In this document: positions 17,320 to 27,119 of the stretch, one piece after another
Position numbering within the stretch: position 1 is the stretch's first letter
Layout of the letters: each line of letters starts with the position of its first letter
From: Marinilongibacter aquaticus
GTDB lineage: Bacteria > Bacteroidota > Bacteroidia > Cytophagales > Spirosomataceae
Length of the DNA stretch: 64,000 nt
NCBI RefSeq assembly: GCF_020149935.1
Contig: NZ_CP083757.1
Coordinates: 3,373,501 to 3,437,500, forward strand
Direction of reading: 5' to 3'
The notes under the pieces: model-generated
What the model was told of the DNA's origin: nothing
The model's input: only the letters and a program-made list of their open reading frames with translations
Databases searched by the model: none
Position numbers and translations under genes: made by a program

Positions 17320-18711
17320 ATGAAAATTTACCTGGCCCTCGCCTGTCTTCTTGTGCCTGCTTGGCTCAAGGCTCAAATGCCCCAAATTCAGGTCTCTGAA
17401 AACCAACGATTCTTGATGACAGAAGACGGAAAACCTTTCTTCTGGACTGCGGATACGGCTTGGGAATTGTTTCATAAACTCGATGAAAAAGAAGCAGAAA
17501 CCTACTTTCAAAAAAGGGCTTCACAGGGTTTCAATGTGATACAAGCGGTGGCTTTGGCCGAGCTCGACGGGATCAACACGCCGAATGCGAAAGGAGAAAA
17601 GCCATTTCGCAACTTGTCGAAAATGAAGCCGAATCCACAGTATTTCAAGTACGTTATGCAACTCATCGAAAAGGCGGGAGAGCATGGACTCTATGTGGCT
17701 TTATTGCCGACTTGGGGCGATAAATTGTTTAAAAATTCTTGGGGAACCGGCCCCGAAATATTCAATACAGAAAACGCTTACGAATACGGGAAATGGCTGG
17801 GGCTTTGGTTTCGCTCTACGCCGAATATCATTTGGGTTTTAGGCGGTGATCGCAATCCTCGGGAAGGCAGCGATGACGTGGAAGTATGGAGAGCCATGGC
17901 CAAGGGCCTGAAAGAAGGTTTGGGGCTTTTCAAAACAGGTGTGTTTACTTTTCATCCACAGCCGCACTCGCCGGGTGGTTCGTCCGACTGGTTTCAGGCA
18001 GATGAATGGCTGAGTTTCAATATGCACCAAACGGGGCATTGTCCAGATGAATTGTCTTATCCCAAAATTCAGCACGATTACAATCTAAGCTCTGTAAAGC
18101 CCGTATTGGATGGCGAACCGCTTTATGAAGACCATCCGATTTGTTTCAAAGCAAAGGAGAATGGATACAGTTTGCCGTCTCAAATTCGAAGAATAATGTA
18201 TTCGAATGTCATGGTAGGGGCCTGCGGCCAAACCTACGGCTGTCATGATGTATGGCAAATGTACAAAGCAGGAGAAACGGGTGTAAATGGCCCACTTCGT
18301 CCTTGGGAAAAGGCATTGGATTTGCCCATGGCCAACCAGATGAAATATTTGAAAAACCTGATGCTCTCCCGTCCGTATTTCGATCGTATACCTGATCAAG
18401 GTTTGTTGGATGGCGAACAGGTCAAGGATAAGCAATATGTTTCGGCCAGTCGCGATGGAGCGGGCACTTATGCCTTTATTTACTTTCCGCAAGGACAAAC
18501 AAAAAATGTGGACACGCATGCTTTGGCTGCGGCCCGATTGCGTGTATGGTGGTATGATCCGCGAACAGGGGCTTCGTTTTTGAAAGGAGAGCTGCAGAAT
18601 TACGGCTCATTCAGTGCAGTGCCGCCATCTTCTGGTGAAGGTAACGATTGGGTTTTGGTTATCGACGATGCGGCAAAAGGCTACCCTGCTCCGGGCACGG
18701 TAGCTTATTGA
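17320..18711 (+). CDS. Secreted GH140-like glycosidase (DUF4038, apiosidase type)
   Basis: 463 residues with a signal peptide ending near LKAQ. The catalytic DUF4038 barrel spans about 25-350: FFWTADTAWELFHKL, ASQGFNVIQAVALAELDG, WVLGGDRNPREG with D177, and PVLDGEPLYED with E266, the likely catalytic acids. A C-terminal putative collagen-binding-type domain (about 370-455) carries ARLRVWWYDPRTGASF. Characterised GH140 enzymes remove apiose-linked side chains of rhamnogalacturonan II. First gene of a run of seven plus-strand genes. A weak TATCTTAG (17286-17293) may be the -7 element. Confidence 0.85.
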   Translation: MKIYLALACLLVPAWLKAQMPQIQVSENQRFLMTEDGKPFFWTADTAWELFHKLDEKEAETYFQKRASQGFNVIQAVALAELDGINTPNAKGEKPFRNLSKMKPNPQYFKYVMQLIEKAGEHGLYVALLPTWGDKLFKNSWGTGPEIFNTENAYEYGKWLGLWFRSTPNIIWVLGGDRNPREGSDDVEVWRAMAKGLKEGLGLFKTGVFTFHPQPHSPGGSSDWFQADEWLSFNMHQTGHCPDELSYPKIQHDYNLSSVKPVLDGEPLYEDHPICFKAKENGYSLPSQIRRIMYSNVMVGACGQTYGCHDVWQMYKAGETGVNGPLRPWEKALDLPMANQMKYLKNLMLSRPYFDRIPDQGLLDGEQVKDKQYVSASRDGAGTYAFIYFPQGQTKNVDTHALAAARLRVWWYDPRTGASFLKGELQNYGSFSAVPPSSGEGNDWVLVIDDAAKGYPAPGTVAY

Positions 18712-18743
18712 AAATAGAAATTGAAATAATCGACTTATAAAAC

Positions 18744-20030
18744 ATGAAAACAAGAATTTTCCTTTTGTGGCTAATGGCCATTGGCGTACAAGCCCAAACC
18801 GTTTCGGTGCAAAAATCGCCTCCTTTGGCCGTGGCTCAACCGGCTGCTGTGGGGGTTTCGGCCAGTCGATTGGACCGCATCGACCAATTGATACAGCGGG
18901 CTATGGAAGACAATGTGATCCCTGGGGCGGTGGCCATGATTTGCCGAAACGGTAAAATTGTGTATTATAAAGCTTTTGGGAAGTCGGATGTGGAGAAGGG
19001 GATAGATTTCCAAACAAACTCTATTTTTAGGATAGCTTCACAAAGCAAGGCCATCACCACAACAGCTGCAATGATGCTTTGGGAAGAGGGTAAATTCAAT
19101 TTGGACGACCCGATTTCGAAATACATTCCAAGCTTTAAAAATCCGCAGGTACTCGATCGCTTTTCTTTGAAAGACAGTACCTATACAACGGTTTCTGCGG
19201 GCCGCGAGATCACAGTGCGTAATTTGATTACGCATACCTCGGGAATCGGCTACGGAGTTATCGATGGTGACGAGCGTTTCAAGGCCATTTATCATAAAGC
19301 CGGCATTACAGACTTGTTCACAACAGAGCCGGTGACAATCAAAGAAAGCGTAGAAAAATTGGCAAAATTACCCTTGCATCATGTGCCGGGCGAGAAGTTT
19401 ACCTATTCCGAAGGTTTGGATGTGCTCGGGTATTTGATCGAGATTTGGTCGGGAATGCCTTTTGATCAGTATTTGCAGAAACACATTTTCGACCCTTTGG
19501 GTATGAAGGATACCGGTTTTTACCAGCCTACAGCTAAAGCCAACCGTTTGGTGAGGGTTCAGTTTCGGGATAAAGATCAAAAATGGAAGAATTTTGAAGG
19601 AGCATTTTACGATGTGGATTACCCAATAAAAGGAGCAAAAACTTTCTTCTCCGGTGGGGCGGGTCTTTCGAGTACTGCAATGGATTATGCCACTTTTCTG
19701 CAAATGTTTCTGAACAAAGGCGAGTACAACGGCACACGGCTTTTGAGCCGGAAAACTGTAGAGTTTATGCTCAAAAATCAGATCGGCGACCTTTATGGTA
19801 AAGACAGCGGGTTTGGTTTGGGTTTTGCCATAGTAGGCGAGGGCGGTGCCACAAAAGGCGGCGTAGGCTCAGAAGGCACATTCGAATGGGGCGGTTATTT
19901 CAATACCAAATACTTTGCCGATCCGCAAGAACAAGTAATCGGGCTTTTGTTTAAACAAACTCAAGGCGGTTCGGGAGATTACACTTCTGTTGAATTTAGA
20001 AAGGCAGTTTTTCAAACCATTGACGATTAG
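18744..20030 (+). CDS. Secreted serine hydrolase, beta-lactamase/class C family
   Basis: 428 residues with a signal peptide (cleavage near VQAQ). The class C penicillin-recognising fold has the nucleophile in S99-QSK102 (FRIASQSKAITT), NLITHTSGIGYG, and FTYSEGLDVLGY as the second catalytic Tyr motif. Family members include esterases, D-aminopeptidases and carboxypeptidases. It sits 32 bp after the GH140 gene and 11 bp before the SASA esterase, so an esterase role on a glycan substituent is plausible but unproven. Confidence 0.88.
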   Translation: MKTRIFLLWLMAIGVQAQTVSVQKSPPLAVAQPAAVGVSASRLDRIDQLIQRAMEDNVIPGAVAMICRNGKIVYYKAFGKSDVEKGIDFQTNSIFRIASQSKAITTTAAMMLWEEGKFNLDDPISKYIPSFKNPQVLDRFSLKDSTYTTVSAGREITVRNLITHTSGIGYGVIDGDERFKAIYHKAGITDLFTTEPVTIKESVEKLAKLPLHHVPGEKFTYSEGLDVLGYLIEIWSGMPFDQYLQKHIFDPLGMKDTGFYQPTAKANRLVRVQFRDKDQKWKNFEGAFYDVDYPIKGAKTFFSGGAGLSSTAMDYATFLQMFLNKGEYNGTRLLSRKTVEFMLKNQIGDLYGKDSGFGLGFAIVGEGGATKGGVGSEGTFEWGGYFNTKYFADPQEQVIGLLFKQTQGGSGDYTSVEFRKAVFQTIDD

Positions 20031-20041
20031 ATACAATAAAA

Positions 20042-22015
20042 ATGAAGAAAATGAAAAGATTGGCGTGGCTCGTTTTATTGCTTCCGGTTTCGCTTTCGGC
20101 CCAATTGAAAGTGGCCAATGTGTTTGGCGATCATATGGTTTTGCAAAGAAATAAACCCATTAAAGTGTGGGGTTGGAATACGGCCAACGAGAAGGTCGAG
20201 GTGCAGTTGGGCAACGAAACGGTTTCGACCAAAACCAATAAAGACGGTACTTGGGAGCTTTTCCTTCCAGAAAGGGCGGCCAGTAATTCGGCTTTGGTGC
20301 TCAAGGTGAAAGATACCAACGAAGAGGTCGATTTTGAAGATGTGTTGGTCGGTGAAGTGTGGCTTTGCAGTGGACAGAGCAACATGGAGTTCAAGGTAAG
20401 ACAGGTTATCGATGCGGAAGATGAAATTGCCGCAGCCAATCATCCACAGATTCGACACATTACCATACCCAGAGCGGTGAGTTTCCAGCCAGAGCGTGAT
20501 TTTGAAGATCAAGAATGGAAGATTTGTAATTCAGAAAATGTAGGCGATTTTACGGCTGTAGGGTACTTTTTTGCTCGTAAAATACAAAAGGAATTGGGGG
20601 TGCCCGTCGGTTTGGTGCACAGCTCTTGGGGGGGCTCGATGGTGGAGACATGGATCAGCAAAGAGGCTCTTTTGAACGATGTGCTTTTACAAGATTATGC
20701 CAAGAATATGCCCGACAATTGGGAAGACAACACCAAAGCCATGGACAAGCGATTGATTCATCATTTCTATGGTGACGAATCGGTGGATGTAGAAGGAATC
20801 GATGAAAGCTCGTATTTGAGACCAGATTACGATTTTTCGAAATGGATAGATATTTGGCCTATCGGGTCTTGGGACTGGAAAGGCGTGCCGGCTTATCGCG
20901 GAACGGTATATCTGGAAAAGGATTTCGAGATTTCGAATGTCGACGATGACAAGCCTTATCGTATCAGTTTCGGGGAAATGAGTGGCGATATGGCCTTTTA
21001 TTTGAACGGCCGTATGGTAAATCGAGCCTATTACACGCACAAAGTGGAATTTGAAATTGCACCGGGATATTTGAAAGAAGGGAAAAACAGCTTGCTCGTG
21101 CAAACGAGCCCCAACCATACCTGGGGCACACCTTATGTGGGTTTGGCTGGAAAAGTGGATTCCTTTTATGTGGACGCAAACCCCAAACGAATTCCTTTGA
21201 TGGATACACAGTGGAAAGCCCGGCCGAGTTGGCTTACACCTCATTATTATACCAAGTGGATGAACAACGATGCGACCTTGTGCTACAATGCCATGATTGC
21301 CCCATTGGTGGGTTTGGGCATGCGAGGCGTGTTGTGGTATCAGGGCGAATCGAATGCTTCGCGGGCAAAAGAATACAAGCATACTTTCCCTCTGTTGATT
21401 CAGGATTGGCGAAAACAATGGAAGGAAGATTTCCCCTTCCTTTGGGTGCAGTTGGCGAGTTATGGGCCTTTCAACGACAGTAATTCTGGTAGCCCTTGGG
21501 CCGAGCTCCGCGAGGCTCAACACGAGACTTTGGAATTGCCTTCCACAGGAGAAGCGGTAACCATTGATATCGGAAACCCGAAAGATATTCATCCCAAAAA
21601 CAAACAAGATGTGGGCATGCGTTTGGCTCTGTCGGCTTTGAGTATGACTTACGGAAAACCGAATGTGGGAAGTGGGCCTACTTACAAAGACATGAAAGTG
21701 GAGAGCGGCCAGGCCTATGTGTATTTCGAAAATGTGGGAAGAGGGCTAATCGCCAAAGGGAAATACGCCTATCTCGAAGGTTTTGAAATTGCAGGGAAAG
21801 ACCAAAAATTTTATTTCGCAAAAGCGGAAATCATGGCGGGCGGCATTGTGAAAGTGTACAATGAAAATGTGCCGAATCCAGTGGCGGTGCGTTATGCATG
21901 GTCTGATTCACCGATAGAGGCCAACCTCTACAATTTGGAAGATTTGCCGGCTTCGCCCTTCCGAACAGACAATTGGGCTATGGTAACCGACTTAAATTCT
22001 TTCATCAATAGATAA
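20042..22015 (+). CDS. Secreted SASA-family carbohydrate esterase (sialate O-acetylesterase-like)
   Basis: 657 residues with a signal peptide (LLLPVSLSA). LKVANVFGDHMVLQRNKPI opens an Ig-like domain. The SGNH nucleophile is S113 in LCSGQSNMEF; GLVHSSWGGSMVETWIS and VLWYQGESNA are conserved blocks, and DIGNPKDIHPKNK carries the catalytic Asp/His. A jelly-roll insertion (about 260-370) resembles a galactose-binding domain. Such enzymes remove O-acetyl groups from glycans. It is directly followed (1 bp) by the DUF1549/DUF1553 gene. Confidence 0.9.
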   Translation: MKKMKRLAWLVLLLPVSLSAQLKVANVFGDHMVLQRNKPIKVWGWNTANEKVEVQLGNETVSTKTNKDGTWELFLPERAASNSALVLKVKDTNEEVDFEDVLVGEVWLCSGQSNMEFKVRQVIDAEDEIAAANHPQIRHITIPRAVSFQPERDFEDQEWKICNSENVGDFTAVGYFFARKIQKELGVPVGLVHSSWGGSMVETWISKEALLNDVLLQDYAKNMPDNWEDNTKAMDKRLIHHFYGDESVDVEGIDESSYLRPDYDFSKWIDIWPIGSWDWKGVPAYRGTVYLEKDFEISNVDDDKPYRISFGEMSGDMAFYLNGRMVNRAYYTHKVEFEIAPGYLKEGKNSLLVQTSPNHTWGTPYVGLAGKVDSFYVDANPKRIPLMDTQWKARPSWLTPHYYTKWMNNDATLCYNAMIAPLVGLGMRGVLWYQGESNASRAKEYKHTFPLLIQDWRKQWKEDFPFLWVQLASYGPFNDSNSGSPWAELREAQHETLELPSTGEAVTIDIGNPKDIHPKNKQDVGMRLALSALSMTYGKPNVGSGPTYKDMKVESGQAYVYFENVGRGLIAKGKYAYLEGFEIAGKDQKFYFAKAEIMAGGIVKVYNENVPNPVAVRYAWSDSPIEANLYNLEDLPASPFRTDNWAMVTDLNSFINR

Positions 22016-22016
22016 A

Positions 22017-24701
22017 ATGAAAAGCTTCAGTTTTTTATCGGTCCTTTTTCTCGTCTGCTGTGCATTTTCTTGCAGCAGAGAAAAGCCTGTGGATTTCAGT
22101 TCGCAGATCAAACCGATAATCAATGCCAAATGCATAAGCTGCCACGGCGGGGTGAAAAAGCAAGGTGGTTTCAGTTTGCTTTTCGAAGAAGAGGCTTTGG
22201 CCAAGCTGAAATCGGGTAATTACGGCATTGTACCTGGCGATGCCTCGGCCAGTGAAATGATCAAGCGTTTGCATTCGGAAGACCCCGAAGAACGCATGCC
22301 CTACCTTGAAGAAAAGCTGAGCGATGAAGAAATTGAACTGCTGACCCGTTGGATTGATGAAGGTGCACAATGGGGAAGGCATTGGGCCTATGATAAAGTG
22401 GAAGAGGTAGAGGTGCCCGAAGTGAGTTTGGACTGGGGCAACACACCAATAGATCGGTTCATTGCTGCCCAATGGGATGCAAATGCTTTGAGCCCTTCGG
22501 CTGAGGCCGCTCCCGAGATATTGGCTCGACGCGTGGCTTTGGATATTATTGGCTTTCCTGCACCCGATTCTTTGAAGGCCGATTTTCTTGAAAATCCAGA
22601 CAACGCTCATTATGAAGCTTTTGTCGATAAACTTTTATCCTCGCCCTTTTATGGCGAAAAATGGACTTCCATGTGGCTCGATTTGGCCCGCTATGCAGAT
22701 ACAAAGGGCTATGAACGCGATTTTGGCAGGCAAATTTGGGAATACCGCGATTGGCTCATTCGGGCTTTCAATGAGGATAAACCCTACGATGTATTCTTAA
22801 CCGAACAGCTTGCAGGCGATTTGTTGCCCAATCCAACGGACGATCAATTGTTGGCTACTGCCTTTCAACGGAACAGCATGACCAACGACGAAGGGGGAAC
22901 AGACAATGAAGAGTTTAGGGTTGCGGCGGTTTTAGACCGTGTGAACACCGTGTGGGAAGGCGTATTGAGCACAACCTTCGCTTGTGTGCAATGCCACAGT
23001 CATCCTTACGACCCCTTCCGGCATGAAGAGTATTATCAGTTTGCAGCTTTTTACAACAATTCGCTCGACTACGATACCTTTGAAGACTATCCCCTTTTAC
23101 GGCATTTGAATCAGGAGCAGAGCGAAAAGCTAAACCAATATGCAGAATGGCTTTCGGCCAACAAGCATTCAGAAAAGGAAGTGGATGCCATGGTGAAGTT
23201 TATAAAGACTTTATCGCCGGCTCGTTATTCGGTTATTGCAAAGGATATGAAAAATGCGGCATTGGTCGATACCAAGTGGCTGGCTATGCGAAACCCTTCA
23301 TCCACGCGATTGCCGGGCTTTACATTCAATGGGGAGAATACCTTATTGTTGCGTTGGTCGAAGCGTTTTTCGGGAGGCACCTTCCAAATTCACCTCGACA
23401 GCTTGAATGGCCCTTTGTTGGCCAATGTTCGCGTGAAGAAAAGTGAAGGGCGTGTAGCGGAAAACATTCCAATAGTGCCTACAAAAGGCAAACACGATCT
23501 CTATTTTACCTATAGTCATCCGAAAAAAGATGACGGCAATGAGGTGACGCACCTGCAGTTCGACTGGTTTTACCTGATGAACAAAGAAGAGCAGAATCCA
23601 GCTTTTTGGGAATTGCTCAATGCCAATGTGCCGAGTACACCAATTATGCTGGAAAACCCGGATGGTTTTCACCGCAAAACCCATGTTTTTGAACGAGGAA
23701 ATTGGACAAGCCTTGGGGAAGAAGTGGAGCCCATGGTACCGAAATCATTGAATCCTTGGCCTAAAGGGGCTCCCCAAAACAGGCTGGGTTTGGCCCAATG
23801 GATTGTTTCGGATGCAAACCCCTTAACGGCCCGCACGATGGTGAATAGGGTTTGGGAACAGATTTTCGGCTACGGACTGGTGGAAACATTGGAGGATATG
23901 GGCACACAAGGGGCCGATCCTACGCACCGTGAATTGCTCGATTACTTGAGCTATAAGTTTATGCACGAGTACAAATGGAGCATGAAAAGGCTGGTCAAGG
24001 AAATTGTCATTTCTTCGGTGTATCGTCAGTCTTCTGAATTGGTACCTGAAAAAGAAAAGCTCGATCCGAACAACAAATACCTTTCTTATATGCCGCGAGT
24101 TCGGCTTTCGGCAGAGCAAATACGGGATCAAGCTTTGTTTGTCAGCGGAAAGCTGAATCCCGAAATGTACGGCAAACCCGTAATGCCTTATCAGCCTAAA
24201 GGAATTTGGCTTTCGCCCTATGGTGGTGGAAATTGGGTGAAAAGCAAAGGAGAAGATCAGTACCGTCGAGCGATTTATACTTTTTGGAAACGTACCAGTC
24301 CCTATCCATCGATGATGAGTTTTGATGGCGTCGGGCGAGAGGTCTGTTCGGCTCGTCGTATCCGAACCAATACGCCTTTGCAAGCCCTGACTCTGCTCAA
24401 TGATTCGGCCTATGTGGATATGGCCAATGCCCTAAACGTACAGCTTTTCGAAATGAAAAAGCCGGTGGAGGACAAAATTGCGTGGGCTTACGAACAGGTA
24501 TGCCAAAGGTCTGTCGATGCAGAAAGAAAAGCACGCTTAGCTGGCTTGTACGCACAAGCTCTTGAGGCTTACCGAAAAGAAGATGATTTGGAAAGCCCAA
24601 TGTACGAAGGCCTTTCTGGTAAAGAGAAGCCTGAGTATGCGGCCATGTTGGTCGTGTGTAATGCCCTTTTGAATTTAGATGAAACTTTAACCAAGAATTG
24701 A
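22017..24701 (+). CDS. Lipoprotein with cytochrome-type haem site, DUF1549 and DUF1553
   Basis: 894 residues. The N-terminus has a lipoprotein-like signal (cysteines near residue 14-19). A PSCyt1-type domain follows with C39-I-S-C42-H43. DUF1549 spans about 145-350 (SPFYGEKWTSMWLDLARYAD, YDVFLTEQLAGDLLPNP) and has a second CxxCH, C323-V-Q-C326-H327. A jelly-roll-like insert lies at about 420-545. DUF1553 fills the C-terminus (NRLGLAQWIVSDANPLTARTM, VREIVISSVYRQSS-type, here KEIVISSVYRQSS). These proteins pair with DUF1501 proteins in many Planctomycetota and Bacteroidota. The redox role is inferred from the haem motifs. Confidence 0.9.
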   Translation: MKSFSFLSVLFLVCCAFSCSREKPVDFSSQIKPIINAKCISCHGGVKKQGGFSLLFEEEALAKLKSGNYGIVPGDASASEMIKRLHSEDPEERMPYLEEKLSDEEIELLTRWIDEGAQWGRHWAYDKVEEVEVPEVSLDWGNTPIDRFIAAQWDANALSPSAEAAPEILARRVALDIIGFPAPDSLKADFLENPDNAHYEAFVDKLLSSPFYGEKWTSMWLDLARYADTKGYERDFGRQIWEYRDWLIRAFNEDKPYDVFLTEQLAGDLLPNPTDDQLLATAFQRNSMTNDEGGTDNEEFRVAAVLDRVNTVWEGVLSTTFACVQCHSHPYDPFRHEEYYQFAAFYNNSLDYDTFEDYPLLRHLNQEQSEKLNQYAEWLSANKHSEKEVDAMVKFIKTLSPARYSVIAKDMKNAALVDTKWLAMRNPSSTRLPGFTFNGENTLLLRWSKRFSGGTFQIHLDSLNGPLLANVRVKKSEGRVAENIPIVPTKGKHDLYFTYSHPKKDDGNEVTHLQFDWFYLMNKEEQNPAFWELLNANVPSTPIMLENPDGFHRKTHVFERGNWTSLGEEVEPMVPKSLNPWPKGAPQNRLGLAQWIVSDANPLTARTMVNRVWEQIFGYGLVETLEDMGTQGADPTHRELLDYLSYKFMHEYKWSMKRLVKEIVISSVYRQSSELVPEKEKLDPNNKYLSYMPRVRLSAEQIRDQALFVSGKLNPEMYGKPVMPYQPKGIWLSPYGGGNWVKSKGEDQYRRAIYTFWKRTSPYPSMMSFDGVGREVCSARRIRTNTPLQALTLLNDSAYVDMANALNVQLFEMKKPVEDKIAWAYEQVCQRSVDAERKARLAGLYAQALEAYRKEDDLESPMYEGLSGKEKPEYAAMLVVCNALLNLDETLTKN

Positions 24702-24704
24702 GCC

Positions 24705-26198
24705 ATGTCTAAGCACAATGATCGTATTTTGATGGAGGCGGTTCACAAGAAACTGCAACAACATACGCGGAGGCAGTTTCTTCGCGAATCCATGTTGGGT
24801 TTGGGAGCGATTGGTTTCGCAGGTTTGTACGGCTGCGGTAGTTCGTCTGGTGGTCAGGCCAATGTATTCGATCCGACACATCCCTTGGAAGCCAAGGCTC
24901 CACAGTTTGCTCCGAAGGCTCGTTCGGTGATCTATTTGCACATGGCGGGGGCTCCATCGCAATTGGAAACTTTCGATTTTAAACCCGATTTGCAGAAATT
25001 GGATGGACAAGATTGTCCGCCGTCTTTGCTCGAAGGGAAGAAGTTTGCCTTTATTCGTGGTGTGCCCAAAATGCTCGGGCCGCAGGTGCATTTTGCCCAG
25101 TACGGTGAAAGCCGAGCTTGGATTAGCGATCACCTGCCTTTTCATCAAAAAATAGCGGATGACCTTTGTTTTCTCAAAGCTGTCACAACCGACCAGTTCA
25201 ACCACGCTCCTGCTCAGTTGCTTATGCATACCGGCTCTGCCCGATTGGGCCGACCAAGCATGGGCTCTTGGGTGACGTATGGTTTGGGCACTGAGAATGA
25301 GAACCTTCCGGCTTTTGTGGTGTTGGTTTCGGGTGGCAGTAATCCCGATGCGGGAAAAAGTATTTGGGGAAGTGGCTTTCTGCCTTCGGTATATCAAGGT
25401 GTGCAATGCCGTTCAAAAGGCGATCCCGTACTTTTTCTCGAAAATCCCGAAGGTATAGACCGCGATATTCGTAAAATGTCGATCGAGGCCATCAACGAAG
25501 TGAATGCTCAAGAATACAAAGAGTTCAACGACCCCGAAATTTTGAGCCGCATTTTTCAATACGAAATGGCATTCAAAATGCAGGTTTCTGTTCCAGAGGC
25601 CATGGATATTTCGGACGAACCTGAATATATACATCAGATGTACGGTACCGAGCCCGGGAAAGAATCCTTTGCCAACAATGCACTTTTAGCCCGGAAATTG
25701 GTGGAAAAAGGAGTACGTTTTGTGCAGCTTTTCGATTGGGGTTGGGATGCACACGGGACTTCGCAAAACACCTCTGTTGTGGAAGGTATGGAAATCAAAT
25801 GTGGGCAAACGGATAGGGCGGTTGCGGCTTTGATCGCCGATTTGAAACAAAGAGGGCTTTTGGATGAAACGTTGGTGGTATGGGGAGGAGAGTTTGGCCG
25901 CACGCCAATGGCTGAAAACCGCGATGGCGTAGAGAATAAATTCAAAGGGAGAGATCACCACGTCGAAGCTTTCACGATGTATATGGCGGGTGGCGGAATA
26001 AAACGTGGGTTTTCGTATGGCGAAACTGATGAGATTGGCTACGCCGCGGTGAGTGGTAAAGTGAATCCGCACGATATACAGGCTACGATTTTGAATCAAC
26101 TGGGTTTTGATCACGAACAATTTACGTTTCCTTTTCAGGGAAGACCGTTTCGTCTTACGGATGTAGAAGGAAAAGTGATAAACGAAATTATTGCATAA
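24705..26198 (+). CDS. Tat-exported DUF1501 protein
   Basis: 497 residues, sulfatase/alkaline-phosphatase-like fold. A twin-arginine signal is at the N-terminus (TRRQFLRESMLGLGAIGFAG). Family blocks are SVIYLHMAGAPSQLETFDFK, QFNHAPAQLLMHTG, GVRFVQLFDWGWDAHG, TLVVWGGEFGRTPM and GRDHHVEAFTMYMAGGGIK. The sulfatase nucleophile is absent, so it is probably not a classical sulfatase. It starts 3 bp after the DUF1549/DUF1553 gene, the usual partner. Confidence 0.92.
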   Translation: MSKHNDRILMEAVHKKLQQHTRRQFLRESMLGLGAIGFAGLYGCGSSSGGQANVFDPTHPLEAKAPQFAPKARSVIYLHMAGAPSQLETFDFKPDLQKLDGQDCPPSLLEGKKFAFIRGVPKMLGPQVHFAQYGESRAWISDHLPFHQKIADDLCFLKAVTTDQFNHAPAQLLMHTGSARLGRPSMGSWVTYGLGTENENLPAFVVLVSGGSNPDAGKSIWGSGFLPSVYQGVQCRSKGDPVLFLENPEGIDRDIRKMSIEAINEVNAQEYKEFNDPEILSRIFQYEMAFKMQVSVPEAMDISDEPEYIHQMYGTEPGKESFANNALLARKLVEKGVRFVQLFDWGWDAHGTSQNTSVVEGMEIKCGQTDRAVAALIADLKQRGLLDETLVVWGGEFGRTPMAENRDGVENKFKGRDHHVEAFTMYMAGGGIKRGFSYGETDEIGYAAVSGKVNPHDIQATILNQLGFDHEQFTFPFQGRPFRLTDVEGKVINEIIA

Positions 26199-26206
26199 GG
26201 ATTTAG

Positions 26207-27112
26207 ATGAAAAGAAGAGATTTTATCAAGAGCACGACGGTGGCTCCAGCAGTATTCGATATAGCCTTTAAAGGCGATAAATTGAAAAACAATTTGAATA
26301 TTCACGTCTACAATACAAAATGGGGTTTTTCTGGATCATATGATTCGTTTTTTGAGCGTTCGAAACGCGAGGGGTACGATGGGGTAGAGCTGGTCTGGCC
26401 AACGGATAAGGCAGATGAGCAAAGCGAAATTTTCGAAGGGCTTGAAAAGCACGGTTTGGAAGTCGGATTTTTATGTCAAGGTAGCGGAAAGGATGCTTCT
26501 GCTCATTTGAAAAACTATCAGCACATGCTGACGCAAGTTGTGGAATACGGTGGACAAAGGCCGCAATATATCAATTGCCATGCGGGTAAAGATCATTTTA
26601 GTTTTGAAGAAAACAGTCCCATTATTCGTTTTACCCTGGATTTGGAGCAAAGTGCAGGAGTGGAAATTTTCCATGAAACGCACAGAGGACGAATCTGTTT
26701 TGCGGCCCAGGTGGCCGAGCAATATTTAAAGGCCTTTCCTCAGCTCAAATTCAATTTGGACATTTCGCACTGGACCAACGTGCATGAATCGATGTTGCAG
26801 GATCAGTCGGAACGGCTCGACAAGATATTTCAAAAAGTAGGTTTGATTCACACACGTATCGGGCATGCGGAAAGCCCGCAAGTCAACGATCCAAGAGCTC
26901 CAGAGTGGGCTGCTACTGTGCGTCAACACCTGAAATGGTGGGACAGTTGTATCGAATACCGCCAGAAAAATGGCTTCAAAGATATGTATTTGATGACTGA
27001 ATTTGGTCCGCCCAATTACATGCCCACGTTGCCCTATACACAAAAGCCCCTTTCCGATCAATGGGACATCAACGTGTACATGATGCACTTGGTAAAAGAA
27101 CGCTATAAATAA
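26207..27112 (+). CDS. Sugar phosphate isomerase/epimerase-like TIM barrel, Tat-type signal
   Basis: 301 residues of the xylose-isomerase-like/AP endonuclease 2 superfamily. The N-terminus MKRRDFIKSTTVAPAV resembles a short Tat signal but its hydrophobic core is weak. Barrel motifs: EGYDGVELVWPTDK, YINCHAGKDHF, VEIFHETHRGRICF, FNLDISHWTN, LIHTRIGHAESPQ and LMTEFGPPNYMP, which supply the usual Glu/His/Asp metal ligands. Neighbours suggest processing of an oxidised or unusual sugar. It is 8 bp after DUF1501 and 7 bp before the next gene. Confidence 0.85.
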   Translation: MKRRDFIKSTTVAPAVFDIAFKGDKLKNNLNIHVYNTKWGFSGSYDSFFERSKREGYDGVELVWPTDKADEQSEIFEGLEKHGLEVGFLCQGSGKDASAHLKNYQHMLTQVVEYGGQRPQYINCHAGKDHFSFEENSPIIRFTLDLEQSAGVEIFHETHRGRICFAAQVAEQYLKAFPQLKFNLDISHWTNVHESMLQDQSERLDKIFQKVGLIHTRIGHAESPQVNDPRAPEWAATVRQHLKWWDSCIEYRQKNGFKDMYLMTEFGPPNYMPTLPYTQKPLSDQWDINVYMMHLVKERYK

Positions 27113-27119
27113 TCCATCC